A stretch of DNA of 64,000 nt from positions 4,154,001 through 4,218,000 of the forward strand of contig NZ_CP125947.1 of assembly GCF_030064165.1 (NCBI RefSeq), given 5' to 3'. Shown piece by piece: positions 50,774 through 59,018 of the stretch; position 1 is the stretch's first letter; every line of letters starts with the position of its first letter. The notes under the pieces are model-generated. The model was given only the letters and a program-made list of their open reading frames with translations. It ran no database searches and was not told the DNA's origin. Position numbers and translations under genes: made by a program. The DNA is from Comamonas resistens (GTDB lineage: Bacteria > Pseudomonadota > Gammaproteobacteria > Burkholderiales > Burkholderiaceae_C).

Positions 50774-51535
50774 ATGCGGCGCGAGTATATTGACACTATG
50801 CCCAACCTTGCTGCGACATGGCTTTCACGCCTGGGCCTGCCAGCGCAGGCATTGCCGGCCGTGCCCAGCCAGTGCGCAGTTTGCGGACGCTGGCCAAGCC
50901 TGCGTATCTGCCCGGACTGCCGCAAGCGCTGGATGCCCCAGGTGCATCGCTGCTCCCGCTGCGCCCTACCCCTGCCATCACAGACCCTGGAATGCGGAGC
51001 CTGCCTCAAGCGCCCTCCACACCTGAGCCATTGCGTAGCCGTACTCGACTATGGCTATCCCTGGCAGAAGCTGATCACGCGCTACAAATTCGAAGGCGAC
51101 TTGGGCCTGACCCACAGCCTGGCACATCTGATCGGCACGCATGAGCAGGCCTTGCACTGCCTGCAGGGCAGCGATGCACTGCTGCCGGTACCCGCCTCCG
51201 CGGCACGCGTTCGCGAGCGCGGGTTCGACCACATGGATTTGCTGGCCCGGTCGCTGGTGCGGCAAACCGGCTACAGCGCTCCTATCCTGAGCAGAGCCGT
51301 ACAGCGCCGGCATGTGGATTTACCCCAGCACAGCGCCAGCCGCCAGCAGCGCCTGCGGCAGCTGCGTGGCGTATTCAGCCTCCATGCAGACGCTACCTCG
51401 CAGATTGCAGGAAAACGCATTCTGCTGCTCGACGATGTGATGACCACGGGCGCCACGCTCGACGCTCTGGCGATATGCCTGCTAGACGCCGGTGCCGCCT
51501 CCGTCTGCGCACTGGCACTGGCCCGAGCCGCCTGA
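50774..51535 (+). CDS. comF: ComF-family phosphoribosyltransferase
   Basis: 253 residues. An N-terminal four-Cys zinc finger (CAVCGRWPSLRICPDCRKRW and CSRCALPL) is followed by a phosphoribosyltransferase fold with the PRPP loop ILLLDDVMTTGATL. In naturally competent bacteria ComF assists DNA uptake in the cytoplasm; the enzymatic substrate is unknown. GGGA before the ATG at 50774 favours this start over the Met eight codons later. It is transcribed toward trmL. Confidence 0.92.
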   Translation: MRREYIDTMPNLAATWLSRLGLPAQALPAVPSQCAVCGRWPSLRICPDCRKRWMPQVHRCSRCALPLPSQTLECGACLKRPPHLSHCVAVLDYGYPWQKLITRYKFEGDLGLTHSLAHLIGTHEQALHCLQGSDALLPVPASAARVRERGFDHMDLLARSLVRQTGYSAPILSRAVQRRHVDLPQHSASRQQRLRQLRGVFSLHADATSQIAGKRILLLDDVMTTGATLDALAICLLDAGAASVCALALARAA

Positions 51536-51617
51536 GACGGGCTTGACCCATGCTCGCCAGTCTGGAACTGCGGCCTGCGAGCACAAGGCGCAAGTTGGCC
51601 CTGCACAATATCGCCCC

Positions 51618-52112
51618 ATGTTTCATATCGTTCTTGTGGCTCCCGAGATCCCGCCCAACACCGGCAATGTGATCCGGCTGGCTGCCAATACGGGCTGCAG
51701 CCTGCATCTGATCGAGCCTCTGGGCTTTTCCATGGAAGACCGTCACATGCGCCGTGCCGGTCTGGACTACCACGAGTACGCCAACGTAGCCCGCCATGCC
51801 AACTGGGACGCTTTTTTGCAGACCTGCCAACCTCAACGCGAGCGCATGTTTGCCATGACGACCCATAGCAGCAGCCCGGCGCATTCCATCCAGTTCCAGG
51901 CAGGCGACTGGCTGGTGTTCGGTTCCGAGAGCAAGGGCCTGCCACCCGAGGTCCGCGCCCAGTTTCCCAATGAGCAGCGCCTGCGCCTGCCCATGCTGGC
52001 TTCACAGCGTAGTCTGAACCTGTCGAATGCCGTGGCAGTGACGGTCTTCGAGGCCTGGCGCCAGCAAGGCTTCACGGGCGCTGCACTGGCCGAACCTGTT
52101 CCGGCACCCTGA
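51618..52112 (+). CDS. trmL: tRNA (cytidine(34)-2'-O)-methyltransferase
   Basis: 164 residues, usual size. The SPOUT (trefoil-knot) fold has FHIVLVAPEIPPNTGNVIRL at the start, FGSESKGLP in the knot and the end motif SLNLSNAVAVTVFEAWRQ. It methylates the wobble nucleotide of leucine tRNAs. The Met at 51618 begins the conserved domain directly; the open frame upstream overlaps comF and has no domain character. Confidence 0.95.
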   Translation: MFHIVLVAPEIPPNTGNVIRLAANTGCSLHLIEPLGFSMEDRHMRRAGLDYHEYANVARHANWDAFLQTCQPQRERMFAMTTHSSSPAHSIQFQAGDWLVFGSESKGLPPEVRAQFPNEQRLRLPMLASQRSLNLSNAVAVTVFEAWRQQGFTGAALAEPVPAP

Positions 52113-52262
52113 CACTCATTGTCCTCATATGCAGAACAATCAGTTGCGGATTCAGGGATTTTTCTTTGAATTGGATAGTTCTACAGTACGACTCATGGAC
52201 TTGATGAAGAGTGACGATGTCCGCCAGCCCACAAGTCCCATCGACATACTGAAGGACTCATC

Positions 52263-52585
52263 ATGGCAATCGCCAATCGTTTCACCACCGCATCACCCTA
52301 GCCGCCGCACTGGCCTTCTCGGCCTTGGCTGCACAAGCCGGCGGCCTGGATTTCACTGGTGACCATTACCCCACTCAAGAAGCCGGCCAATCCACGCTGA
52401 CCCGAGCCGAAGTTCGTGCCCAGGTTCTGGATGCCATAGCCAAAGGCGAAATGCTCTCGCAAGGCGAGTCCTATCTGCCTCTGTCGGTCCAAAAACCAAC
52501 AAACTCCACGCTGACCCGCGAACAAGTGCGCAACGAAACCAAATCCGCAGCCAAAGCAGGCCTGCTCGACAACTACGGTGCCTGA
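52263..52585 (+). pseudogene. DUF4148-type small exported protein, frameshifted in the signal peptide
   Basis: An ATG with AAGGA six bases before it reads MAIANRFTTASP and hits TAG at 52299. Shifting frame by one base at about 52290-52292 restores a signal-peptide core (ITLAAALAFSALAAQAGG) and a mature part with two STLTRxxVRxx repeats, as in DUF4148 proteins. One missing base, for example GCC to GC before ATC, explains this. There is no usable start codon in the second frame. The rest of the frame is clean to the stop. Either a recent inactivation or a sequencing error. Confidence 0.8.
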
Positions 52586-52630
52586 TAAAGGCAGGGACGC
52601 AAGAGCAATCAGCCACTGTGCTGCACAAAG

Positions 52631-52666
52631 AAAAAGCCCCGGGGCCAGGCCCTGGGGCTTTCTTGA
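52631..52666. terminator. Bidirectional terminator between the DUF4148 gene and the MaoC gene
   Basis: A long GC stem (52633-52640 with 52654-52661, extended by GGGCC/GGCCC inside with one mismatch) is flanked by A5 on the left and T-rich sequence on the right. Confidence 0.85.
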
Positions 52667-52684
52667 TTTGTCTTGAAAGAGAGT

Positions 52685-53149
52685 TCAAGCCTCGGCGCCA
52701 TAGCTGCGCGCCAGCGATTCGGCCACGCACACAGGTTTGTCACTGCCTTCGCGCTCCACCGTCACCAGCCAGGTCATCTGCACGCCATCGGGCTCGATCC
52801 GTTCGGCCGCCTGCAGCGTCATGCGTGCGCGCAAACGGCTGTTGACGGGTACGGGGGCCATGAAACGTACCTTGTTGAGGCCATAATTCACGCCCATCTT
52901 CGCCCCCTCGATACTGAACGTATCTTCAAAAAACCGGGGCAGCAGCGACAGCGTGAGAAAACCATGAGCGATAGGCGCGCCGAACGGCCCTTTGGCGGCA
53001 CGCTCCGGGTCCGTATGAATCCATTGCTGATCGCCGGTGGCATCGGCAAACATCTGGATTTGCGCCTGTGTAATCGTGATCCAGCCGCTGACGGCCACTT
53101 CCTGCCCTATGCAGGACAGCACTTCGGAGTAGGAATGAAAGGTTTTCAT
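52685..53149 (-). CDS. MaoC-like (R)-specific enoyl-CoA hydratase/dehydratase
   Basis: 154 residues, hot-dog fold. The hydratase-2 motif DATGDQQWIHTDPERA contains the catalytic Asp and His. FGAPIAHGFLTLSLLP and the YGLNKVRFMAPVPVNSRLRA strand complete the pattern. It hydrates enoyl-CoA thioesters, linking beta-oxidation to polyhydroxyalkanoate or other acid metabolism. The ATG is chosen where the domain starts; a purine-rich AGGAATGAAAGG region precedes it. It stands alone. Confidence 0.88.
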   Translation of the reverse strand: MKTFHSYSEVLSCIGQEVAVSGWITITQAQIQMFADATGDQQWIHTDPERAAKGPFGAPIAHGFLTLSLLPRFFEDTFSIEGAKMGVNYGLNKVRFMAPVPVNSRLRARMTLQAAERIEPDGVQMTWLVTVEREGSDKPVCVAESLARSYGAEA

Positions 53150-53235
53150 GCCTGCCACTGTAGAAGCAGCCCACGCGCCTGCTTGTCTGGCGCGAGACAA
53201 GGGTTAGCCCATAGAGATCAATATCAAAACAGGCC

Positions 53236-53274
53236 GTATCGCTTATGCATCAAGCGCCTGCAGCTATCTTTTTT
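53236..53274 (-). repeat. Family A palindrome after the LysE-type gene
   Basis: On the minus strand AAAAAAGATAGCTGCAGGCGCTT, read in two pieces, followed by a 7-nt loop and AAGCG. It lies just past the stop of the LysE-like gene and ends near TGTTTTG, so it may serve as a weak terminator. Confidence 0.5.
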
Positions 53275-53281
53275 ACGGATT

Positions 53282-53914
53282 TCAGGCTTCCGACGAGCGC
53301 TGCACAAAGAACAACCCCGTCCCCACGGCCATCAGCAATCCGCCAAACACGCGGTTCTGGTTGCGCATGGCTCGCGCACTGCGCATCAGGCCGCGCAGCG
53401 CGCTGGCACCGGCCGCGTAGCTGTGCATGACCGTGGTGTCCACGGCCAGCATGGTGACGGCCAGAATGGCCAGCTGCGGCACCAGCGGGCGGCTGGTCGT
53501 CATGAACTGGGGCAGCACGGCCACCATGAAGATGATGCCCTTGGGGTTGGTGGCATTGGTCAGGAAACCGGTCAGCACGCGCTTTTTGACACTGACTTCA
53601 GGCGCCACTTCCTGCGCCATCAACGGAGAGCCACCCGAGCGCCACTGGCTGAAGCCCAGATAGATCAGATAGCCCGCGCCCACGACCTTGACCGTGTTGA
53701 AGGCCCATTCGGAGGCCATCAGCAGCGAGCCCACGCCCGCCCCGGCCACCAGCAGGATGGACAACAGGCCCAGTTGCAACCCCAGGATGGTGACACTGGT
53801 TCTGCGCACGCCATAGGAAAGGCCATGGCTCATGGACAGCACGGCCCCCGAGCCTGGCGACACCGCAATGATCCAGGACGCCACAAAAAATGCGAACCAT
53901 GTATGCAAATCCAT
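53282..53914 (-). CDS. LysE/RhtB-family amino acid exporter
   Basis: 210 residues with about six membrane helices. The family signature SPGSGAVLSMSHGLSYGVRR is near the N-terminus, and the central GAGYLIYLGFSQWR and TGFLTNATNPKGIIFMVAVLPQF blocks are typical of RhtB-type transporters. They export amino acids or their derivatives by proton exchange; the substrate is not predictable. It is divergent from the Kef-type antiporter. Confidence 0.9.
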   Translation of the reverse strand: MDLHTWFAFFVASWIIAVSPGSGAVLSMSHGLSYGVRRTSVTILGLQLGLLSILLVAGAGVGSLLMASEWAFNTVKVVGAGYLIYLGFSQWRSGGSPLMAQEVAPEVSVKKRVLTGFLTNATNPKGIIFMVAVLPQFMTTSRPLVPQLAILAVTMLAVDTTVMHSYAAGASALRGLMRSARAMRNQNRVFGGLLMAVGTGLFFVQRSSEA

Positions 53915-54115
53915 CTCAAGACCCCTGAAAACACCCGCTGGCAGATTAGCCGGATATTTTAAAAGTTACGCGCCAAGCCTGCAGGCGCAGCAGAGACATA
54001 CCAGTACAAGCCATCAGTAACGATTCATTGGCATTTATGGCCCGTCAAGAATTGACGGCTGTTGCGAGGTGCCAAAATGGCCCGAACCTGGGTTAACACC
54101 AAACAACATCCCCCC

Positions 54116-56026
54116 ATGGAACACAGCACTCCCATCTGGCTGACCTACGGCTTCATCTATCTCACAGCCGCCGTGCTGGCCGTGCCCATTGCCCGCGCAC
54201 TGGGGCTTGGCGCCATCATTGGCTACCTCGGTGCAGGCATTGCCATGGGCCCCTGGGGTTTCGGCCTGGTCAAGAATGTGGAGGACATACTGCACTTTGC
54301 CGAATTTGGCGTGGTGCTGATGTTGTTCGTGATTGGCCTGGAACTCCAGCCCAAACGGCTATGGGAGCTGCGCCGCCCGATTTTTGGCTGGGGCATGGCT
54401 CAGATGGCCGTCTGCACGGGCATTCTGTTCATCGCGGCCTGGGGCTTTGGCTTTTCCTGGCGCGTCAGCCTGATCGCAGGCATGGGTCTGGCGCTATCGT
54501 CCACGGCTATCTGCCTGCAGGTCATGGCCGAGCGCAATCTGATGCGCACCCCCAGCGGCCAGGCTGCGTTTTCCATCCTGCTGTTCCAGGACGTGGCCGC
54601 CATCCCCATCCTGGCCCTGATTCCCATTCTGGGCGCCTACAAGGCCGCCCACGCCACTCATACGGACGGGCATATCTGGCTGGCCATACTCAAGACCGTG
54701 GGCACGATTGCCGCTGTCATCATCGGCGGTCGCCTGCTGTTGCAGCCGCTGCTGCGCTGGATCGCGCGCAGCAAGACACCCGAGATCTTCACCGCCACCT
54801 CGCTGCTGCTGGTGGTGGGCATCGCCATGCTGATGACCCAGGTGGGCCTGTCCATGGCGCTGGGCGCCTTTCTGGCCGGCGTGCTGCTGGCCGACAGCGA
54901 ATACCGCAGCGAGCTGGAAACCAATATCGAACCATTCAAGGGACTGCTGCTGGGCCTGTTCTTCATGGCCGTGGGCATGAGCATCGACTTTGGCGTCCTC
55001 CTCAAATCGCCCTGGACCATGGCGGCCATGGTGGCGGGCTTCATCAGCCTCAAGGCACTGATGATTTTTGGCCTGGCCAAGTTCATGAAGCTGCCCTGGC
55101 GCGAGCGCCCCGTTTTCACCCTGATGCTGGCCCAGGGCGGTGAATTTGCCTTTGTGGTGTTCCAGACCGCGGCTCAGTACAAGGTCTTTCATCACACCAT
55201 CTCATCCATGCTGGTGGCCGCCGTCGCTTTGTCCATGCTGCTGGGCCCGTTGCTGCTGGTGCTGCTGGACAAGCTGCTGCTGCGCCGTTTCTCGACGGTC
55301 AAGGAAGAAGGCCAGAGCGGCAAGGCCAAGGAGATTTCCGAGCAGCAGGAGTCTCCCATCATCATCGCGGGCTTTGGCCGCTACGGCCAGATCGTGGCCC
55401 GCGTGCTGCTGGCCCAGGGCCAGCGCCCCACCATCCTGGACCACAGCGTGGAGATGCTGGAGACCGCGCAAACCTATGGCTACCGCGTCTTCTATGGCGA
55501 TGCCACCCGCATGGACCTGCTGCGCATCGCTGGCGCGGCATCGGCGCGCGTGCTCGTGATTGCCGTGGACTCTGTCGAGCAGTCGATCAAAATCGCCAGT
55601 CAGGTGCGCAAGCATTTCCCCAATCTGGAGGTCGTGGCCCGTGCCCGTGACCTCGATCACTGGTTCCGCCTGCGCGACCTGGGCGTAAAGCATGCCCAGC
55701 GCGAAGTCTTCGAATCCAGCCTGATATCTGCGCAGTCCGTGCTGGAGCTGATAGGAGAAAGTGCTGAAGACGCCCGGCGTGTGACAAAGCGCTTTCGGGA
55801 TCACAACCAGGCGCTGGCCGAGCGCATGTATCCACATTACAAGGACAAGGATCAGAACCAGTTGATCGCCGTGGCCAAGCAGGGCCGCCAGCAACTGGCG
55901 GAGCAAATGGCCAGGGAGCGTGCAGCCATGCTGGAAGGCGACAACGACGAGACCGCGCAGGATTCAGCACTTCCCGCACAGGCAGAAATCCAAGACCACA
56001 GACCTGCCAGCGCCGAGCAGCCGTGA
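54116..56026 (+). CDS. Kef-type potassium/proton antiporter with RCK domain
   Basis: 636 residues. Residues 1-380 form the CPA2 antiporter membrane domain with about 12 helices: LGAIIGYLGAGIAMGPWG, LLMLFVIGLELQP in part, FQDVAAIP and MALGAFLAGVLLADSEY. Residues 400-540 hold a TrkA-N/RCK domain with IIIAGFGRYGQIVARVLLAQG (NAD-binding) and HSVEMLE, FYGDATRMDLL. The C-terminal tail of about 60 residues is acidic. It resembles KefB/KefC, which respond to glutathione adducts and electrophiles. No ancillary KefF/KefG gene is adjacent. An ATG at 54077 with GAGGTG before it is an alternative start. Confidence 0.93.
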   Translation: MEHSTPIWLTYGFIYLTAAVLAVPIARALGLGAIIGYLGAGIAMGPWGFGLVKNVEDILHFAEFGVVLMLFVIGLELQPKRLWELRRPIFGWGMAQMAVCTGILFIAAWGFGFSWRVSLIAGMGLALSSTAICLQVMAERNLMRTPSGQAAFSILLFQDVAAIPILALIPILGAYKAAHATHTDGHIWLAILKTVGTIAAVIIGGRLLLQPLLRWIARSKTPEIFTATSLLLVVGIAMLMTQVGLSMALGAFLAGVLLADSEYRSELETNIEPFKGLLLGLFFMAVGMSIDFGVLLKSPWTMAAMVAGFISLKALMIFGLAKFMKLPWRERPVFTLMLAQGGEFAFVVFQTAAQYKVFHHTISSMLVAAVALSMLLGPLLLVLLDKLLLRRFSTVKEEGQSGKAKEISEQQESPIIIAGFGRYGQIVARVLLAQGQRPTILDHSVEMLETAQTYGYRVFYGDATRMDLLRIAGAASARVLVIAVDSVEQSIKIASQVRKHFPNLEVVARARDLDHWFRLRDLGVKHAQREVFESSLISAQSVLELIGESAEDARRVTKRFRDHNQALAERMYPHYKDKDQNQLIAVAKQGRQQLAEQMARERAAMLEGDNDETAQDSALPAQAEIQDHRPASAEQP

Positions 56027-56042
56027 TACGCTGCGCGCCATC

Positions 56043-56495
56043 ATGTTCAACCCCAGTCAAGCCGACGTACGGCGTTTTTTTTGCGGTGTGCGCGCCAAGA
56101 TGATCAGCGGCGCGCCCATGGAGGCCATCGAGACCCTGGCCAGCCTGTGGATCGATGAGCACCCCGAGTATTTTGCGGAGCTGGCAGATGCCGACGCCGC
56201 CGTGGCACGCGACTACGACGCCGAGCCCGAGCGCACCAATCCGTTCCTTCACCTGTCCATGCATCTGTCCATCAGCGAGCAATGCAGCGTGGATTCACCG
56301 CGCGGCATTCGCCAGGCCGTGGAGCTGCTGGCCAGGAAACGCGACCTGCATGACGCCCACCACGCGGCCATGGAATGCCTGGGGCAGATGCTCTGGGAAA
56401 GCCAGCGCTCGGGCCGCCCCCCTGACGGCGAGGCTTATGTGGCCGGTGTGCAGCGTCTTGCGACCAGTGACGGTAACTTCAAAAACACCCCCTGA
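56043..56495 (+). CDS. DUF1841 family protein
   Basis: 150 residues, helical and soluble. The FNPSQADVRRFFCGVRAK opening and NPFLHLSMHLSISEQCSVD core identify DUF1841, a betaproteobacterial family of unknown function. It follows the antiporter gene by 16 bp, so may be co-transcribed. The last codons and stop (N-T-P-stop) lie inside a family B repeat that starts at 56486, so the repeat supplies its C-terminus. Confidence 0.88.
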   Translation: MFNPSQADVRRFFCGVRAKMISGAPMEAIETLASLWIDEHPEYFAELADADAAVARDYDAEPERTNPFLHLSMHLSISEQCSVDSPRGIRQAVELLARKRDLHDAHHAAMECLGQMLWESQRSGRPPDGEAYVAGVQRLATSDGNFKNTP

Positions 56496-56558
56496 GTCGC
56501 TTCGCGCCTTCCCCCTCGACAGGGGGACGACACAATCGCTGCGGGGCGGCCCTTGCTC
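56486..56558 (+). repeat. Family B post-stop repeat, copy 3
   Basis: CACCCCCTGAGTCGCTTCGC, then CGCCTTCCCCC, a hairpin CCCCC-TCGACA-GGGGG, GACGAC and GCGGGGCGGCCCTTGC. The TGA inside CCCCCTGAG is the stop codon of the DUF1841 gene. Confidence 0.82.
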
Positions 56559-56576
56559 TGTGTCCCTGGTTCTTTC

Positions 56577-56617
56577 GAAAAAACACAAAGCCCGCATCTG
56601 CGGGCTTTGTGTTTTTC
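56577..56617. terminator. Bidirectional terminator before the cytochrome c4 gene
   Basis: 15-bp perfect stem (56581-56595 with 56600-56614) and 4-nt loop, flanked by A-rich and T-rich sides. It terminates the cytochrome gene (minus) and possibly the DUF1841 gene (plus). Confidence 0.92.
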
Positions 56618-56628
56618 CGAGGCAGGAC

Positions 56629-57291
56629 TTATTTCTGGCCCAGACGGAAATGAGGCTGCACCACCACCTGCATCTCGCTCTCCTGCGCTCCTATGTATTT
56701 GGCCAATTGCTGCAATTCATCATTCTTGAATTGCTTGGCAATGCCTGCCATTACACCGTTGCTGCGACCGATGAGCGGATTGCTCTCGGTCTTGTACGAC
56801 TGCAGTGCGCGGAACACATAGTCCGAATACTGCCCCGCCACCTTGGGGTAGGAGGGGTCTATGGGTTTGGAAAAGCCTTCACCGTGGCAGGAGAAACAGG
56901 CTCCCTTCTGCAGCAGCGCGGTGACTGCAGCATTGGCTTCTGCGGGCTTGGCGCCCTTGGTTTTCCCATGCCCAGCGTAGAAGGCCGCCACATCGGCGAT
57001 ATCCTGCTCGCTCAGCGAATCGGCAATGCCGCGCATGGTGGGGTGTTTGCGTTCGCCCTTTTTGTAGGCGTTGAGCGCCGAGACGATATAGGCCTCGTTC
57101 TGTCCACCGATCATGGGTACTTTGTACACCTCGGGGAAGCTGGCCTGATAGCCTTGAATGCCGTGGCAACCGATGCACATGGCGATCTTGCCTTCGCCGG
57201 CTTTGGCATCGCCCTTGACGGCCTGGGCATGTGCCACTCCGGTCACTGAGGCGACAACTACTGCCAATGCTGTGGTCCAAGTTTTTATCAT
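56629..57291 (-). CDS. Di-heme cytochrome c4-type protein
   Basis: 220 residues. A signal peptide (MIKTWTTALAVVVASVTGVAHA, about 1-22, read in part) is followed by two class I cytochrome c domains with CIGCH (about 40) and CFSCH (about 136). Distal Met ligands are expected in KHPTMRGIA and in GVMAGIA. It is a soluble or loosely bound periplasmic electron carrier that can feed cytochrome c oxidases. The Met at 57291 begins the signal peptide. It is divergent from the MoxR gene. Confidence 0.92.
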   Translation of the reverse strand: MIKTWTTALAVVVASVTGVAHAQAVKGDAKAGEGKIAMCIGCHGIQGYQASFPEVYKVPMIGGQNEAYIVSALNAYKKGERKHPTMRGIADSLSEQDIADVAAFYAGHGKTKGAKPAEANAAVTALLQKGACFSCHGEGFSKPIDPSYPKVAGQYSDYVFRALQSYKTESNPLIGRSNGVMAGIAKQFKNDELQQLAKYIGAQESEMQVVVQPHFRLGQK

Positions 57292-57407
57292 TTTGCGCGC
57301 ACAATCCTTCAAGAGTTCAGACGGGTGCTCAAATGCCTTGCTGCAGTGCAAATGATTATGGCAGCCAGAATTTGACACGCTTATCAATACTTACGCTGAT
57401 ACCGCCC

Positions 57408-58250
57408 ATGAAGTTTCAAGGTTCCGACAAATACGTGGCCACACAGGATCTGATGCTGGCCGTCAATGCTTCCGCTACCCTGCAGCGCCCCTTGCTCATC
57501 AAAGGTGAACCCGGCACAGGCAAGACCATGCTGGCCGAGGAAGTGGCAGCGGCACTGAAGATGCCGCTGCTGCAGTGGCATATCAAGTCCACCACCAAGG
57601 CCCAGCAAGGCCTCTATGAATACGATGCCGTCAGCCGCCTGCGCGATTCGCAGCTGGGCGACGAACGCGTCAAGGACATCACCAACTACATCGTCAAGGG
57701 CGTTCTCTGGCAGGCTTTCATGGCCGATGAGCCCGTGGTGCTGCTGATCGATGAGATCGACAAGGCCGATATCGAATTTCCCAACGACCTGTTGCGCGAA
57801 ATCGACCGCATGGAGTTCTACTGCTACGAGACGCACGAGATGATCCGCGCCAAGCATCGCCCGCTGGTCTTCATCACATCGAACAACGAAAAGGAATTGC
57901 CCGACGCCTTCCTGCGCCGCTGCTTTTTCCACTACATCAAGTTCCCCGATGCGGACACCATGCGCCAGATCGTCAGCGTGCACTTCCCCAAGCTGCAGGG
58001 CGAGTTGCTGAGCGCCGCCATGAAGGTGTTCTACGACGTGCGCAATCTTCCCGGCCTCAAGAAAAAGCCTTCGACCAGCGAGCTGCTCGACTGGCTCAAG
58101 CTGCTGGTGGCCGAGGACATTCCGGCCTCTGCGCTGCAGGATATCGATGGCAAGGTCAGCGTGCCCCCCATGGTGGGCGCACTGCTCAAGAACGAACAGG
58201 ACATGAGCCTGTTTGAAAAGCTGGTCTTCATGAACCAGAGGAATAGATGA
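57408..58250 (+). CDS. MoxR-type AAA+ ATPase
   Basis: 280 residues. Walker A GEPGTGKTML near residue 42, Walker B VVLLIDEIDKAD near 112, sensor 1 FITSNNEKELPDAFLRRC with the arginine finger region. MoxR proteins work with von Willebrand A (CoxE-like) partners to mature or insert cofactors in target proteins. Such a partner lies downstream, separated by a GNAT gene. The Met at 57408 starts the conserved FQGSDKYVATQDL segment. Confidence 0.94.
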   Translation: MKFQGSDKYVATQDLMLAVNASATLQRPLLIKGEPGTGKTMLAEEVAAALKMPLLQWHIKSTTKAQQGLYEYDAVSRLRDSQLGDERVKDITNYIVKGVLWQAFMADEPVVLLIDEIDKADIEFPNDLLREIDRMEFYCYETHEMIRAKHRPLVFITSNNEKELPDAFLRRCFFHYIKFPDADTMRQIVSVHFPKLQGELLSAAMKVFYDVRNLPGLKKKPSTSELLDWLKLLVAEDIPASALQDIDGKVSVPPMVGALLKNEQDMSLFEKLVFMNQRNR

Positions 58251-58346
58251 CATCCCCCTGTGTCGCGGCGCTCCTTCCCCCTTCTCTCACTTCGCTACGC
58301 TACGTGGGAAGGGGGTCGATGCCGGCGCGGCGGGGCGACCCTTGCG
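58251..58346 (+). repeat. Family B post-stop repeat, copy 4
   Basis: CATCCCCCTGTGTCGCGGC starts right after the MoxR stop codon. It carries a longer hairpin CCTTCCCCC/GGGAAGGGGG around a 24-nt loop and ends GCGGCGGGGCGACCCTTGC. It is the longest copy and is oriented like the gene before it. Confidence 0.75.
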
Positions 58347-58397
58347 CGGCATCTGCTGACCTGGACCATGCTTGTTTATGCACCATGGATAACTGAT

Positions 58398-59000
58398 ATG
58401 AGCTTTGTCGAACCCGTCACCTTGCGCGACCGGGGCGTGCGCCTGGAGCCCCTGTCCCTTGATCATGAAGCAGGCCTGGCTGCCGCCGCTGCGGACGGCG
58501 AGCTGTGGAAGATCCGCGTCACCTCGGTGCCGGCGCCGCAGGAAACCCGCAGCTACATCGAGACCGCCCTGCTGGGCCGCGCGCAAGGCCACCGCTTTGC
58601 CTTCGCCGTGCTCGACGACGAAAGCGGCAAGGTGCTTGGCACCACCAGCTATCACGACATCGTGCCCGCCGTGCGCCGCGTGGAAATCGGCTACACCTGG
58701 TACGCCCAAAGCGTGCAGCGCACGCATGTGAACACCTCGGCCAAACTGCTGCTGCTGGCCCATGCCTTCGGCACGCTGGACTGCCATGTCGTGGGCTGGC
58801 GCACCGATAACTTCAACTTCGCCAGCCAGCGTGCCATCGAGCGCCTGGGGGCCAAGAAGGATGGCGTGATTCGCGGCCATGCGCTGCGCCGCGACGGCAC
58901 GATTCGCGACACCGTGATGTATTCCATGCGCAGCGGCGAATGGCCCGAGGCCCGTGCGCAGCTGCTCTATCTTCTGGAGCAGCATACGCCCGCTGCATAA
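58398..59000 (+). CDS. GNAT family acetyltransferase (RimJ/RimL-like)
   Basis: 200 residues. A GNAT fold with RRVEIGYTWYAQSVQRTHVN and the later HVVGWRTDNFNFASQRAIERLGAKKDGV, which carry the acetyl-CoA binding and the N-x-x-S-x-x-x-x-x-L-G-A pattern of RimJ/RimL-type N-acetyltransferases. The substrate, protein or small molecule, is unknown. It lies between the MoxR and VWA genes, 18 bp before the latter, so the three are probably one transcription unit. Confidence 0.87.
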   Translation: MSFVEPVTLRDRGVRLEPLSLDHEAGLAAAAADGELWKIRVTSVPAPQETRSYIETALLGRAQGHRFAFAVLDDESGKVLGTTSYHDIVPAVRRVEIGYTWYAQSVQRTHVNTSAKLLLLAHAFGTLDCHVVGWRTDNFNFASQRAIERLGAKKDGVIRGHALRRDGTIRDTVMYSMRSGEWPEARAQLLYLLEQHTPAA

Positions 59001-59018
59001 GAGCTGGAGGCATATTTC

